Source: Peterkaempfera sp044755465
Lineage (GTDB): Bacteria; Actinomycetota; Actinomycetes; Streptomycetales; Streptomycetaceae
Length of the DNA stretch: 64,000 bases
Assembly (NCBI RefSeq): GCF_044755465.1
Contig: NZ_JBIVRB010000003.1
Location: 248,001-312,000 of the forward strand
Reading direction: 5' to 3'
Below are positions 44,487-54,300 of this stretch, piece by piece. The notes under the pieces were generated by a model. That model was not told the DNA's origin, made no database searches, and saw nothing but the letters and a program-made list of their open reading frames with translations. Every line of letters begins with the position of its first letter. The first letter of the stretch is position 1. Both the position numbers and the translations under genes were made by a program.

Positions 44487-47282
44487 ATGGACCTGGGCGG
44501 CCGCCGGATGCGGCAGTGGTACTCGAACCGGCCGCGCGGCCCCCGCCGGCTGGCCGCCGCCACCCTGGCGCTGGCGGTGCTGGCCGGTGCCCTCGGGATC
44601 GGCCTCACGGCGCACTCCGGGGGCGGCCCGGCCGTCCGGGTGGAGCAGCGCTTCCTGCAACTGCCGGAGAGCCCCGGCAGCGCCCGCCGGGTGCGCATCG
44701 ACACCGCCTTCATCACCGCAGGCGGTCCCGGGCGCCGCCCCGCCGTGCTGCTGGCGCACGGCTTCGGCGGCAGCAAGGACGACGTACGGACGCAGGCCGA
44801 GCAACTGGCTCGGGCCGGCTACGCGGTGCTGACCTGGTCGGCGCGCGGCTTCGGCCGCTCCGGCGGCCGGATCGGCCTGGACGCGCCCGACGCCGAGGTG
44901 CAGGACGTCCGCGACCTGGTCGACTGGCTGGCCACCCGGCCCGAGGTGCAACTCGACGCCGCCGGGGACCCCAGGGTCGGCGTCACCGGCGCCTCCTACG
45001 GCGGGGCGGTCTCGCTGCTGGCGGCCGCGTACGACCGGCGGATCGACGCCATCGCGCCGCAGATCACCTGGTGGAACCTGGCGGAGGCGCTCTTCCCGCA
45101 GAGCGTGGCGGGCGGTCGGCCCGCCGACGGGGTGTTCAAGATGCTCTGGGCCGGGATCTTCTTCTCCAGCGGCTCCACCGACGCCACCGACGCCACCGTC
45201 AAGACCGCTGCCACGACCGCCGCCGGCCCCGCCGCGACCGGTTGCGGCCGCTTCACCGCCGAGCTGTGCGCCATGTACGACCGCGTCGCGGTCGCCGGGC
45301 GACCGGACGCCGCCGCCGTCACCCTGCTGGAGCGCTCCAGCCCGTCCTCGGTGGCCGACCGCATCCGCGTCCCCACCCTGGTCGTCCAGGGCCGGCACGA
45401 CTCGCTGTTCCCGCTCGACCAGGGCGACGCCATCGCCCGCGCGGTCGCCGCCAACGGCGCACCGGTCGCCGTCGACTGGTCGGCGGGCGGCCATGACGGC
45501 GGCGACCAGGAGAGCGGCCGGATCGACCGGCGGATCACCGCCTGGTTCGACCACTACCTCAGGCAGCGCCCCACCGACACCGGCCCCGCCTTCCGGGTCA
45601 CCCGCACCGGCGGCCTGGACTCCACCGGCGTCCAGCCCGTGCTGCGCGGCGCCACCGCCGACCGCTACCCCGGCCTGGACGGCACCACCAGCCGTACCGT
45701 CCCGCTGACCGGCGGCGAGCAGACCGCCGCCAACCCGCCCGGCGGCGCCCCGCCCGCCGTCTCCAATGTGCCCGGCGTCGCCGCCCTCGCCCAGCTCTCA
45801 GCCGCGGGCGGCAGCCTCTCCCTCGACATCCCCGGCCAGTCCGCCTCCTTCGGCTCCGCCCCGCTGACCGGCGCCGTCCGGGTCACCGGCACACCGCAGG
45901 TGACCGTACGGGTGCGCGCCGACCGGCCGGACGCGGTGCTCTTCGCCAAGCTCTACGACGTCGCCCCGGACGGCGCCCGCACCCTCCCCGAGCAGCTGGT
46001 CGCCCCGCTGCGGGTGACCGGCGCCGACGCCCCGCAGGGCCGCACCGTGCGGATACGGCTGCCCGCGCTGGACCACGAGTTCGCCGCCGGACACCGGATG
46101 CTGCTGGTGCTCGCCAGCACCGACCTCGCGTACGCCTCCCCGGCCGCCGCCGCCACGTACCGCATCGCGCTGAGCGGCGGCGCCCTCACCGTGCCGGTGG
46201 ACGCCGGGCTGCGCACCGCCGCCGCGCCGCTGCCCCGCTGGGTCTGGGCGATGCCCGCCGCCGCCGTGCTGCTCGCCGCGCTGCTGCTGCTCACCGGGCG
46301 CGGCCGCCGCCGGCGCACCCCGCAGCCGGACCCCGAGTCGGCCGCCGTACCGCTGCGGATCACCGGCCTGAGCAAGCGCTACGCCGGGGCCGCCGACCGC
46401 TATGCCGTCCAGGACCTGGGCTTCCGGGTGGAGCAGGGCCAGGTCGTCGGGCTGCTCGGGCCCAACGGCGCCGGCAAGACCACCACCCTGCGGATGCTGA
46501 TGGGCCTGATCCGCCCCGACAGCGGCGAGATCCGGGTCTTCGGCCACGCGGTGCGCAGCGGCGCGCCGGTGCTCTCCCGGGTCGGTGCCTTCGTCGAGGG
46601 CGCCGGCTTCCTGCCACACCTCACCGGCCGCGCCAACCTGCGGCTGTACTGGCGGGCCACCGGCCGCCCCGACGAGGACGCCCGGCTGGCGGAGGCGCTG
46701 GAGATCGCGGACCTCGGGGAGGCGCTGGACCGCGCGGTGCGCACCTACTCCCAGGGCATGCGGCAGCGCCTGGCCATCGCCCAGGCCATGCTGGGCCTGC
46801 CCGAACTGCTCATCCTGGACGAGCCCACCAACGGCCTCGACCCGCCGCAGATCCGCGAGATGCGCGAGGTGCTCATCCGCTACGCCGCCACCGGCCGCAC
46901 CGTCATCGTCTCCAGCCACCTGCTCTCGGAGGTCGAGCAGAGCTGCACCCACCTGGTGGTGATGGACCACGGCCGACTGGTCGCCGCCGGCGCTGTCGCG
47001 GACATCGTCGGCGCGGGCGACCTGCTGCTGATCGGCACCCCGGCGAGCGGCCCGGACGCGCTGGACGCGGCCGGCCGCGCGGCGGCCGCCAAGCGGATCG
47101 CCGCCCTGGACGGGGTCGTCTCCGCCGAGGCCGCCGACGACGGCGTCCTGGTCCGGCTCGATGGCCTCACCGCGCCCCGGCTGCTGGCCGAGCTGGTCGG
47201 ACTGGGCATCCCCGTGGAGCGGCTCGGGCCGCACCGCCGCCTGGAGGACGCCTTCCTCTCCCTGATCGGAGGACCGGCGTGA
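44487..47282 (+). CDS. Fused alpha/beta hydrolase-ABC transporter ATPase
   Basis: A 931-residue fusion from ATG 44487. A -10-like TAGGAT (44473-44478) lies eight bases upstream, so the mRNA may be leaderless. Residues about 12-32 form a signal-anchor. An S15/CocE-like hydrolase follows, with nucleophile GVTGASYGG, an Asp in QGRHDSLFPLDQG and a His in SAGGHDGGD, then a jelly-roll-like domain (VRVTGTPQVTVRVRAD). A second helix (WVWAMPAAAVLLAALLLLTG, about residue 585) leads to a cytoplasmic ABC domain with Walker A LLGPNGAGKTTT, signature YSQGMRQRLA and Walker B LLILDEPTNGLDP. The permease gene overlaps by four bases. An outward-facing hydrolase tethered to an exporter motor is the inferred topology. 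Confidence 0.88.
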   Translation: MDLGGRRMRQWYSNRPRGPRRLAAATLALAVLAGALGIGLTAHSGGGPAVRVEQRFLQLPESPGSARRVRIDTAFITAGGPGRRPAVLLAHGFGGSKDDVRTQAEQLARAGYAVLTWSARGFGRSGGRIGLDAPDAEVQDVRDLVDWLATRPEVQLDAAGDPRVGVTGASYGGAVSLLAAAYDRRIDAIAPQITWWNLAEALFPQSVAGGRPADGVFKMLWAGIFFSSGSTDATDATVKTAATTAAGPAATGCGRFTAELCAMYDRVAVAGRPDAAAVTLLERSSPSSVADRIRVPTLVVQGRHDSLFPLDQGDAIARAVAANGAPVAVDWSAGGHDGGDQESGRIDRRITAWFDHYLRQRPTDTGPAFRVTRTGGLDSTGVQPVLRGATADRYPGLDGTTSRTVPLTGGEQTAANPPGGAPPAVSNVPGVAALAQLSAAGGSLSLDIPGQSASFGSAPLTGAVRVTGTPQVTVRVRADRPDAVLFAKLYDVAPDGARTLPEQLVAPLRVTGADAPQGRTVRIRLPALDHEFAAGHRMLLVLASTDLAYASPAAAATYRIALSGGALTVPVDAGLRTAAAPLPRWVWAMPAAAVLLAALLLLTGRGRRRRTPQPDPESAAVPLRITGLSKRYAGAADRYAVQDLGFRVEQGQVVGLLGPNGAGKTTTLRMLMGLIRPDSGEIRVFGHAVRSGAPVLSRVGAFVEGAGFLPHLTGRANLRLYWRATGRPDEDARLAEALEIADLGEALDRAVRTYSQGMRQRLAIAQAMLGLPELLILDEPTNGLDPPQIREMREVLIRYAATGRTVIVSSHLLSEVEQSCTHLVVMDHGRLVAAGAVADIVGAGDLLLIGTPASGPDALDAAGRAAAAKRIAALDGVVSAEAADDGVLVRLDGLTAPRLLAELVGLGIPVERLGPHRRLEDAFLSLIGGPA

Positions 47283-48217
47283 CCGCCGTACCACCGCCTT
47301 CCGCGACCCCGCCCACCCCGGCGGCCGCGCCCGCCCCGCATGTGCCGACGCTGGGCACCCCGCGCCCGCCCGCCGCCGGGCACGCCCCCGGCTACCTGCC
47401 GCGCCGCACCCTGCCGCTGCGGGTGGAGGCGGTGCGGCAGCTGCGCCGCCGCCGGACGATGGTCATCGCGGCGGTGCTGGCCGGGCTGCCGCTGGTGCTG
47501 CTCGCCGCGTTCGCCCTCGGCGGCGGCCCCGGCTCCGATCGAGGCCGGGCCACCCTGATCGACACCGCCACCGCCTCCGGGGCCAACTTCGCGGCCACCG
47601 CGCTCTTTGTCTCCACCGGCTTCCTGCTGGTCATCCCGGTCGCGCTGTTCTGCGGCGACACGGTGGCCTCCGAAGCCGGCTGGTCCTCGCTGCGCTATCT
47701 GCTGGCCGCCCCGGTGCCGCGCACCCGGCTGCTGGCGAGCAAGCTCACGGTGGGCCTGGCCTTCAGCGCCGCCGCGATGGTGCTGCTGCCCGTGGTGGCG
47801 CTGGCGGTCGGCACCGCCGCGTACGGCTGGGGCGATCTCAGACTGCCCACCGGCGACACCCTGGTGGCCGGTTCGGCGCTGCCGCGCCTGGCCCTCGCGG
47901 TGCTGTATGTGCTGCTCTCCCAGTTGGCCACCGCCGGGCTGGCGTTCTGGCTCTCCACCGCCACCGACGCACCGCTCGGCGCGGTCGGCGGCGCGGTCTT
48001 CCTCACCATCGTCGGCAATGTGCTGGACGCCGTCACCGCCCTCGGGGACTGGCGCCAACTGCTGCCCGCCCACTGGCAGTACGCCTGGGCGGACGCGCTC
48101 CAGCCGCAGCTGGAGTGGGGCGGCATGATCAAGGGTGTGGCGGTGTCGGCCTCGTACGCCGTGGTGCTGACCGCGCTCGCCTTCCGTGGCTTCCGGGGCA
48201 AGGACATCGTCTCCTGA
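47279..48217 (+). CDS. ABC-2 type transporter permease
   Basis: A 312-residue membrane protein from GTG 47279, overlapping the preceding stop (GTGA). The first 55 residues are Pro/Ala-rich, then RRRRTMVIAAVLAGLPLVLLAAF begins the first helix. Six hydrophobic segments in all are consistent with an ABC-2 exporter permease, including FLLVIPVALFCGDTVASEAG and YLLAAPVPRTRLLASKL. It is the obvious membrane partner of the fused hydrolase-ATPase. The cargo is unknown. Confidence 0.87.
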   Translation: MTAVPPPSATPPTPAAAPAPHVPTLGTPRPPAAGHAPGYLPRRTLPLRVEAVRQLRRRRTMVIAAVLAGLPLVLLAAFALGGGPGSDRGRATLIDTATASGANFAATALFVSTGFLLVIPVALFCGDTVASEAGWSSLRYLLAAPVPRTRLLASKLTVGLAFSAAAMVLLPVVALAVGTAAYGWGDLRLPTGDTLVAGSALPRLALAVLYVLLSQLATAGLAFWLSTATDAPLGAVGGAVFLTIVGNVLDAVTALGDWRQLLPAHWQYAWADALQPQLEWGGMIKGVAVSASYAVVLTALAFRGFRGKDIVS

Positions 48218-48319
48218 CGCCCGGTCGGCTCATGGTCTCCTGGGCCGGTGACCTGCGGCGGGGTCCGGGCGGGGATGATGGGAGGCGCACGTCACCCGAC
48301 CCGCCAGGAAGGCACCACC

Positions 48320-48931
48320 GTGGCACGTATCCTCCTCCTGCACTCCGCCTACGGGCTGCGGCCCGCCGTCCACGCGGCGGCGGACCGGCTGCGCACGGCA
48401 GGCCATGAGGTGCATGTGCCCGACCTGTACGACGGCCTGGTGGTCGAGACGGTGGAGGAGGGCATGGCGATCAAGGACCGGATCGGCACCGAGGAGCTGC
48501 TGCGCCGGGCCGTCGCCGCCGCCGTCCCGCTGATCGGCGCGGCCGCGCCCGGTGCGCCCGGCCTGGTCTACGCCGGCTTCTCGCTCGGCGGCGCTCTCGC
48601 CCAGAATTTGGCCCTGGCGGACGAGGGGGCCCGTGGCCTGCTGCTCTTCCACGGCACCTCGGACATCCTGGACGACGCGGCGACCGAGATCCCGGTCCAG
48701 CTGCATGTGGCCGAGCCCGACCCGTTCGAGCCGGAGGACTGGCTGACTGCCTGGTACCTGCGGATGTGCCGGGCCGGCGCCGATGTCGAGGTGCACCGCT
48801 ACCACGGCGCCGGGCACATCTTCACCGACCCCGACCTTCCCGACCACGACGCGGACGCCGCCCGCCGCGCCTGGGCCATCGCGCTGGACTTCCTCACGGA
48901 CCTGGACGCGCCCGAGGGGTCCGCCGGCTGA
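48320..48931 (+). CDS. Dienelactone hydrolase family protein
   Basis: A 203-residue protein from GTG 48320 with AGGAAGG seven bases upstream. ARILLLHSAYGLRPAV and HEVHVPDLYDG are the opening of the fold. The nucleophile elbow is YAGFSLGGALAQNLA, with Ser where classical dienelactone hydrolase has Cys. A likely catalytic Asp lies in VAEPDPFEPED and the His in YHGAGHIFTDPDLP. It acts on an unknown ester or lactone in the cytoplasm. It lies 102 bases after the ABC permease and may or may not be co-transcribed. Confidence 0.87.
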   Translation: MARILLLHSAYGLRPAVHAAADRLRTAGHEVHVPDLYDGLVVETVEEGMAIKDRIGTEELLRRAVAAAVPLIGAAAPGAPGLVYAGFSLGGALAQNLALADEGARGLLLFHGTSDILDDAATEIPVQLHVAEPDPFEPEDWLTAWYLRMCRAGADVEVHRYHGAGHIFTDPDLPDHDADAARRAWAIALDFLTDLDAPEGSAG

Positions 48932-48968
48932 GGGGTCTGCCGGCTGAGGGGCACAGGACGGGGATGGC

Positions 48969-49499
48969 TCAGTACACCGAGATGTGCACATGGTCGTAGT
49001 GGTTCTCGGTGATGCTGCCGCGATCCTCCATCCGCAGCCAGCCGCGTTCCGGGTGGCGGCTGGACCAGATGTGCCGGCGGTAGATCACGTACCAGATGCC
49101 GTACTCGTCCGCGTGGTCGCGCACCCAGCGGACGATCCGGTCCCCGAGCTGCTGCCGCCCGCCGGTCGCCCGGACCCCCGCCGGGCCGAGCATGAAGTCG
49201 CAGGCGCGGCCGAGCGGATGCTCGCCGCCGCCCGCGATGCCGCCGTCCTCCCGGTAGCAGCCGCTGCCGTACGGGAGCGCGAACTCCTTGGCCACCGCCG
49301 CCCGGACGGCCCGCATCCGGGCGGTGAGATGGTCGGGGCCGGTGGGCTGCTCGGGCTGCCACCGGCCGCTCCCCAGCCGGTTCACGACGCCCTGGAGCCC
49401 GTCGAGCAGCCCCAGGGCGCCGAGTATCAGCACGACGGCGGCCAGCAGCGAACCGGCGGCCAGCAGCCGCGCCCGGCCGGCCCTCCTCGCAGCAGCCAC
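48969..49499 (-). CDS. ARB_07466-like C-terminal domain, membrane-anchored/secreted protein
   Basis: A 176-residue protein from GTG 49499 with a GGGGGTAGGG ribosome site. A basic head and a hydrophobic helix (LLAAGSLLAAVVLILGALGLL) form a signal peptide or anchor. The exported domain contains GGEHPLGRACDFML, ADEYGIWYVIYRRHIWS and the ending SITENHYDHVHISVY. The His/Asp residues in HPLGRACDF and DHVH resemble the metal site of M15-like or resuscitation-type peptidases grouped as ARB_07466-like. A role in peptidoglycan turnover is plausible but not shown. Two Cys may form a disulphide. Confidence 0.8.
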   Translation of the reverse strand: MAAARRAGRARLLAAGSLLAAVVLILGALGLLDGLQGVVNRLGSGRWQPEQPTGPDHLTARMRAVRAAVAKEFALPYGSGCYREDGGIAGGGEHPLGRACDFMLGPAGVRATGGRQQLGDRIVRWVRDHADEYGIWYVIYRRHIWSSRHPERGWLRMEDRGSITENHYDHVHISVY

Positions 49500-49589
49500 G
49501 CCCTACCCCCGCCCCCGGTGCCCGTCCCGCCCGCGCCGCCATTCTGACCGATCAGCGGCGCGGACGGGCCGGTTGTGCCCAGAATTCGA

Positions 49590-50369
49590 TCAAGAACCGA
49601 GCGCCTGGTCCACCAGCGTGCTGAACTCCGCCCCGGTGACCGTCTGCCCGTCCTGCTTGACCACCTCCAGCGTCTTGCCGTTCAGCTTGACGGTCGGGGT
49701 GCCGGTGACATCGCTGCGGTAGAAGGCGTCGGAGACCTTCTGCACCCAGGGTTCATAGGTCTGGTCGCGGACCGCCTTGGTGAAGGCGGCGGTCTTCAGC
49801 CCCGGCACCTTGGCCGCCAGCGCGAGCAGGGTGTCGGTGTCGGCGAAGCCGTCGTTGCTCTCTTCCGGCTGGTTGGCGTAGAGCACATCGTGGAACGCCT
49901 TGAACTTGGCGGCGCTCTCGTTCAGCGCCGCCCCGGCCGCGTTCAGCGCGGTGCGCGAGCCGTGGCCGCCCAGATTGCCGTCCAGGAACGCGCCGAAGTG
50001 GTACTCGATCCGGTACTTGCCCTGGTCCGCGAGCTGCTGGATGGTGCTGCCCGCCGAGTGCTCCAGCGAGGCGCAGATCGGGCAGCGGAAGTCCTCGTAC
50101 ACCTGGAGCGTCGCCTTGGCGTCCGGCTTGCCGTAGACGATCACGGTGCCGTCCGGGCCGGAGGAGTGCGCGGGCGCCGCGTACGGCTTGTCGGAGGCGG
50201 CCCGGTGGGTCTGCACCGCGACGCCGACCCCGGTGCCGGCGGCCAGTACGGCCACCGCGGTGATGGCGACGAACAGCCGCTTGCGGCGGCGGTCGCGCCG
50301 CTCCTGCTCGGCGCGGGCCGCCCGGAGGCGCTCACGGGCGGTGCTGTCCTTGCTGCTGTGGGAAGTCAT
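49590..50369 (-). CDS. Membrane-anchored DsbA-like thioredoxin-fold protein
   Basis: A 259-residue protein from ATG 50369. A highly charged cytoplasmic head precedes one transmembrane helix (LFVAITAVAVLAAGTGVGVAV, about residues 32-52). The exported thioredoxin fold has the redox motif CPIC in YEDFRCPICASLEH, the long helical insertion of DsbA/DsbG types, and the cis-Pro loop VTGTPTVKLNG. Such proteins oxidise or isomerise disulphides outside the membrane. A small Cys-containing membrane protein encoded 84 bases upstream on the same strand could be its partner. Confidence 0.92.
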   Translation of the reverse strand: MTSHSSKDSTARERLRAARAEQERRDRRRKRLFVAITAVAVLAAGTGVGVAVQTHRAASDKPYAAPAHSSGPDGTVIVYGKPDAKATLQVYEDFRCPICASLEHSAGSTIQQLADQGKYRIEYHFGAFLDGNLGGHGSRTALNAAGAALNESAAKFKAFHDVLYANQPEESNDGFADTDTLLALAAKVPGLKTAAFTKAVRDQTYEPWVQKVSDAFYRSDVTGTPTVKLNGKTLEVVKQDGQTVTGAEFSTLVDQALGS

Positions 50370-50453
50370 GATGGTGTGCCGATCCCGTCGTCTGGATGCC
50401 GTGGAGGGGGCGGAGCACGGTGGCCGGGCACCCGCGCGCCCAGGACGGCGGGG

Positions 50454-51173
50454 TCAGCGGCAGGCCGTGCGCAGCCCGGACGGCGGGCCACGGCGGACCA
50501 CGGAGTGCAGCAGCAGCGGTACGCCCGGCGCGGCGGCCGGACGGGGGGCGCGCGGCGGTGACACGGGCGCCGGCTCATGGGCGGCGACCAGCGCGGCGAG
50601 CAGTGCCAGCACACCGCGCAGCGGGGCGGCGGCCACGGCGGCGAGCGCCCGCAGCAGCCGGAAGGCGGCCGCTTCGCCGACCCGCAGCCACCAGGCGGCG
50701 GCCAGGCCGAGCAGCAGATGCGCGGCGAGCACCAGCCAGGGCGCCAGCACCCCGGCGACGGGCAGCTGCGGCCCGGCCGGGTCGGGAGCGCCGCCGCACA
50801 TCAGCAGCGTGCTGACGGAGTGCCAGGGCCCGGTGATCGGACCGCCGCCGGTGGCGGTGTAGCAGGTGGCCTGGCCGGTGGTGAACAGGGTGTCCAGTGC
50901 CAGTTCGAGCGGCACCAGCAGCGCCGCTATCTGCCCGTACGACCGCTCGCGCCGGCCCAGCAGCAGGGCCAGCCCGAACACCCCGGCGCCGGCCGCCGCC
51001 ATGGTGGGCGTCGGCAGCGGGGCATGGGAGAGCAGGACGTGCGAACCGGCCGAGAGCATCAGCAGCAGCGCGGCGAAGACCGCCGCCCGCACCACGGTGA
51101 ACAGCGTCGCGGGGGCGGGGGAGGGGCCGCACCGCCCCCGCCGCCCGCCGTCCACGTGCCGCCCGGCTGTCAC
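50454..51173 (-). CDS. Hypothetical integral membrane protein
   Basis: A 239-residue protein read from GTG 51173; the ribosome site is poor, and the start could be the GTG about 12 codons later. About five hydrophobic segments are visible (VVRAAVFAALLLMLSAG, MAAAGAGVFGLALLLG, VLAPWLVLAAHLLLGLAAAW and others). A loop contains two Cys 22 residues apart (QATCYTA and LLMCGGA). The tail is Ala/Pro/Arg-rich. I do not recognise a named family. Proximity to the DsbA-like gene suggests a redox or secretion role, but this is weak inference. Confidence 0.65.
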   Translation of the reverse strand: MTAGRHVDGGRRGRCGPSPAPATLFTVVRAAVFAALLLMLSAGSHVLLSHAPLPTPTMAAAGAGVFGLALLLGRRERSYGQIAALLVPLELALDTLFTTGQATCYTATGGGPITGPWHSVSTLLMCGGAPDPAGPQLPVAGVLAPWLVLAAHLLLGLAAAWWLRVGEAAAFRLLRALAAVAAAPLRGVLALLAALVAAHEPAPVSPPRAPRPAAAPGVPLLLHSVVRRGPPSGLRTACR

Positions 51174-51384
51174 GGCTGCCCCGGTGCCGGGGCGGGAGCG
51201 CCGCCGAAGGCGGTGCCGGGTGCGGTGCTGCGGGCGGTGGCCATGGCGGGTCTCCCTCCGGTGACTTGCTGGTCGGGACGTGATCGGTTCGACGTGTCGG
51301 TTTCGACTCGTTAGTGCCGACGAACCGGCCCGGCCGTTGGTTCCCGCACTCCCGTACGGGCTCCCGTACCGGAGCGGCCCGACG

Positions 51385-54300
51385 CTACGCGCTCCAGGCG
51401 GACGGCCCGAGCAGCGACTTCACCTCGCTGGCGAAGGCGGTGTCCGGGTTGACCAGGAAGCCCAGCTCGTACAGGACGTCCTGCTGGCGGCTGGTGGTGA
51501 GCAGCCGCACCGGTACGTCGCCGGGGTGGGCCCGCAGCGAGCGCTTCAGCTCCCGTACCAGCCCGGGGTTGACCTTGGCGTACGGCACGCTGATCTGGAC
51601 TGGCGGCTTGCCGCCGTGCTCGGCCGAGGAGATGTCCAGGGTGGTGATCTCCTGGCCGAAGATGCTCAGCGTGCCGTCCCGCTCGTTGAGCCGCCCCCGG
51701 GCGGAGATCACATTGTCCTCGACCATCTGGTCGGACATCAGGTTGTAGGTGGCCGGGAAGAACAGCACCTCCACCGAGCCGTCGCGGTCGGCGAGGGTGA
51801 TGATTGCCCAGGGGTTGCCCGCCTTGTTGATCCGGCGGTCGACCGAGGTGATCAGCCCGGCGAGCCGGACCTCGCCCTCGGTGCGGCCGGAGCCGAGCAG
51901 TTCGGCGATGGAGGTGTCCCGGTTGCGGGAGAGGATGTGCTCGGCGCCGTCCAGCGGGTGGCTGGAGACGTACAGCCCGAGCATCTCGCGCTCCAGGCTG
52001 AGCAGCTGCTTGCGCGGCCACTCGCGGTCGGTCAGCTCGAAGTCCAGGCCGATGGCGGGGGCGTCGGCGCCGGTGTCCAGCGCGCCGAACAGGTCATCCT
52101 GGCCGATCGCCTGCTGCTTCTTGAGACCGGTGACGGCGTCGATCGCGGTCTCGTGCACCGTGGTCAGCGACAGCCGGGTGTGCCCGAGGGAGTCGAAGGC
52201 GCCGGCCTTGATCAGCGAGTCGATGGTGCGCTTGTTGCAGACCACCAGCTCGACCTTGTCCAGGAAGTCCGCGAACGAGGTGTACTTGCCCTTCTCGCTG
52301 CGCGTCCTGACCAGCGACTCGATCACGTTGACGCCGACGTTGCGCACCGCCTTCAGGCCGAAGCGCACGTCGTTGCCGACGGCGGTGAAGTCGACCACGG
52401 ACTCGTTGACGTCCGGCGAGAGGATCTTGATGCCCATCTGGCGGCACTCCGCCAGGTAGACCGCCATCTTGTCCTTGTCGTCGGCCACCGAGGTCAGCAG
52501 CGCGGCCATGTACTCGGCCGGGTAGTTGGCCTTGAGGTACGCGGTCTGGTAGGAGACCAGGCCGTAGGCGGCGGAGTGCGATTTGTTGAACGCGTAGCCG
52601 GCGAACGGGACCAGCACGTCCCACACCGCCTGGATGGCCTCGTCGGAGTAGCCGCGCTCCCGGCAGCCCGCCTGGAAGGGGACGAACTCCTTCTCCAGCA
52701 CCTCCTTCTTCTTCTTGCCCATGGCCCGGCGGAGCAGGTCGGCCTGTCCGAGGCTGTACCCGGCCAGCACCTGGGCGGCTCGCTGCACCTGCTCCTGGTA
52801 GACGATCAGGCCGTAGGTGGGGCCGAGCACCTCGCTGAGCGGGCCCTCCAGCTCCGGGTGGATCGGGGTGATCTCCTGCTGGCCGTTCTTGCGCAGCGCG
52901 TAGTTGGTGTGCGAGTTCATGCCCATCGGGCCGGGCCGGTACAGGGCGCTGACGGCCGAGATGTCGGCGAACTCGGTGGGCTTCATCAGCTTCAGCAGGG
53001 CGCGCATCGGCCCGCCATCGAGCTGGAAGACGCCCAGGGTGTCGCCCCTGGCCAGCAGCTCGTAGGTGGTGGGGTCGTCGAGCGCGATCTGCTCGATGTT
53101 GACGTCGACGCCCCGGTTGTCCTTGATGATCTTGATGGCGTGGTCGATGATGCCCAGGTTCCGCAGACCCAGGAAGTCCATCTTGATCAGGCCCATGGCT
53201 TCGCACGACGGGTAGTCGAAGCCGGTGATGATCACGCCGTCCTTGTCCCGCTTGTGCAGCGGGATCAGGTCGAGCAGCGGGGTGGAGGAGAGGATCACGG
53301 CGGCGGCGTGCACACCGGTGCCCCGGATCAGGCCCTCGATGCCGAGACCGGTGTCGATGATCTTCTTGACGTCGGGCTCGTTGGCGTACAGCGCCCGGAT
53401 CTCGGTGCCCTCGTTGTAGCGGGGGTGCGACTCGTTGAACAGGTCGGCCAGCGGGACGCCCTTGCCCATCACGTCCGGCGGCATGGCCTTGGTGATCCGG
53501 TCGCCCATCGAGAAGGGGTAGCCCAGGATGCGGTTGGCGTCCTTGACGGCGGCCTTGGCCTTGATGGTGCCGAAGGTGTTCACCTGGGCGGTGTAGGCGG
53601 CGCCGTACTTCTCGGTGACGTAGCGCACCATCTGGTCGCGCTGGCGGTCGTCGAAGTCGATGTCGACGTCCGGCGGGTTGATGCGCTCGGGGTTCAGGAA
53701 CCGCTCGAACAGCAGATCGTGCTCCAGCGGGTCCAGCTCGGTGATCCGGGTCAGGTACGCGACCATCGAGCCGGCCGCCGACCCTCGGCCGGGGCCGACC
53801 GGGATGCCGTTGTCGCGGGCGTACTGGCAGATGTCCGCGACCACGAGGAAGTAGGCGTCGAACCCCATCGGGGTGATGACGCCCATCTCCAGCTCGATCC
53901 GGTCCAGCACCTCCTGGCTGGGGTTGTCGCCGTAGCGCACCTTCAGCCCGGCGGCGATCTTCTTGCGCAGGTACGACGCCTGGGTCTCGCCCTCGGGCAC
54001 GTCGAACTGCGGCATCCGGTCGACATAGGTGAAGACGTCCTGGTACGACTCGACCCGCTCCGCGATCAGCAGGGTGTTGTCGCACGCCTCCGGCAGCTCG
54101 CGGAAGAGCTCGCGCATCTCGGCGGCGGTCTTGATGTAGTAGCCGGTGCCCTGGAACTTGAAGCGGTTCGGGTCGTCCTTGTTCTTGCCCACGCCGACGC
54201 AGAGCAGGCTGTCGTGCGCGTCCGCCTGGTCGGCGGTCACATAGTGCGAGTCATTGGTGGCCAGCAGCGGGATGTTCAGCTGCTTGGCCAGCCGGAGCAG

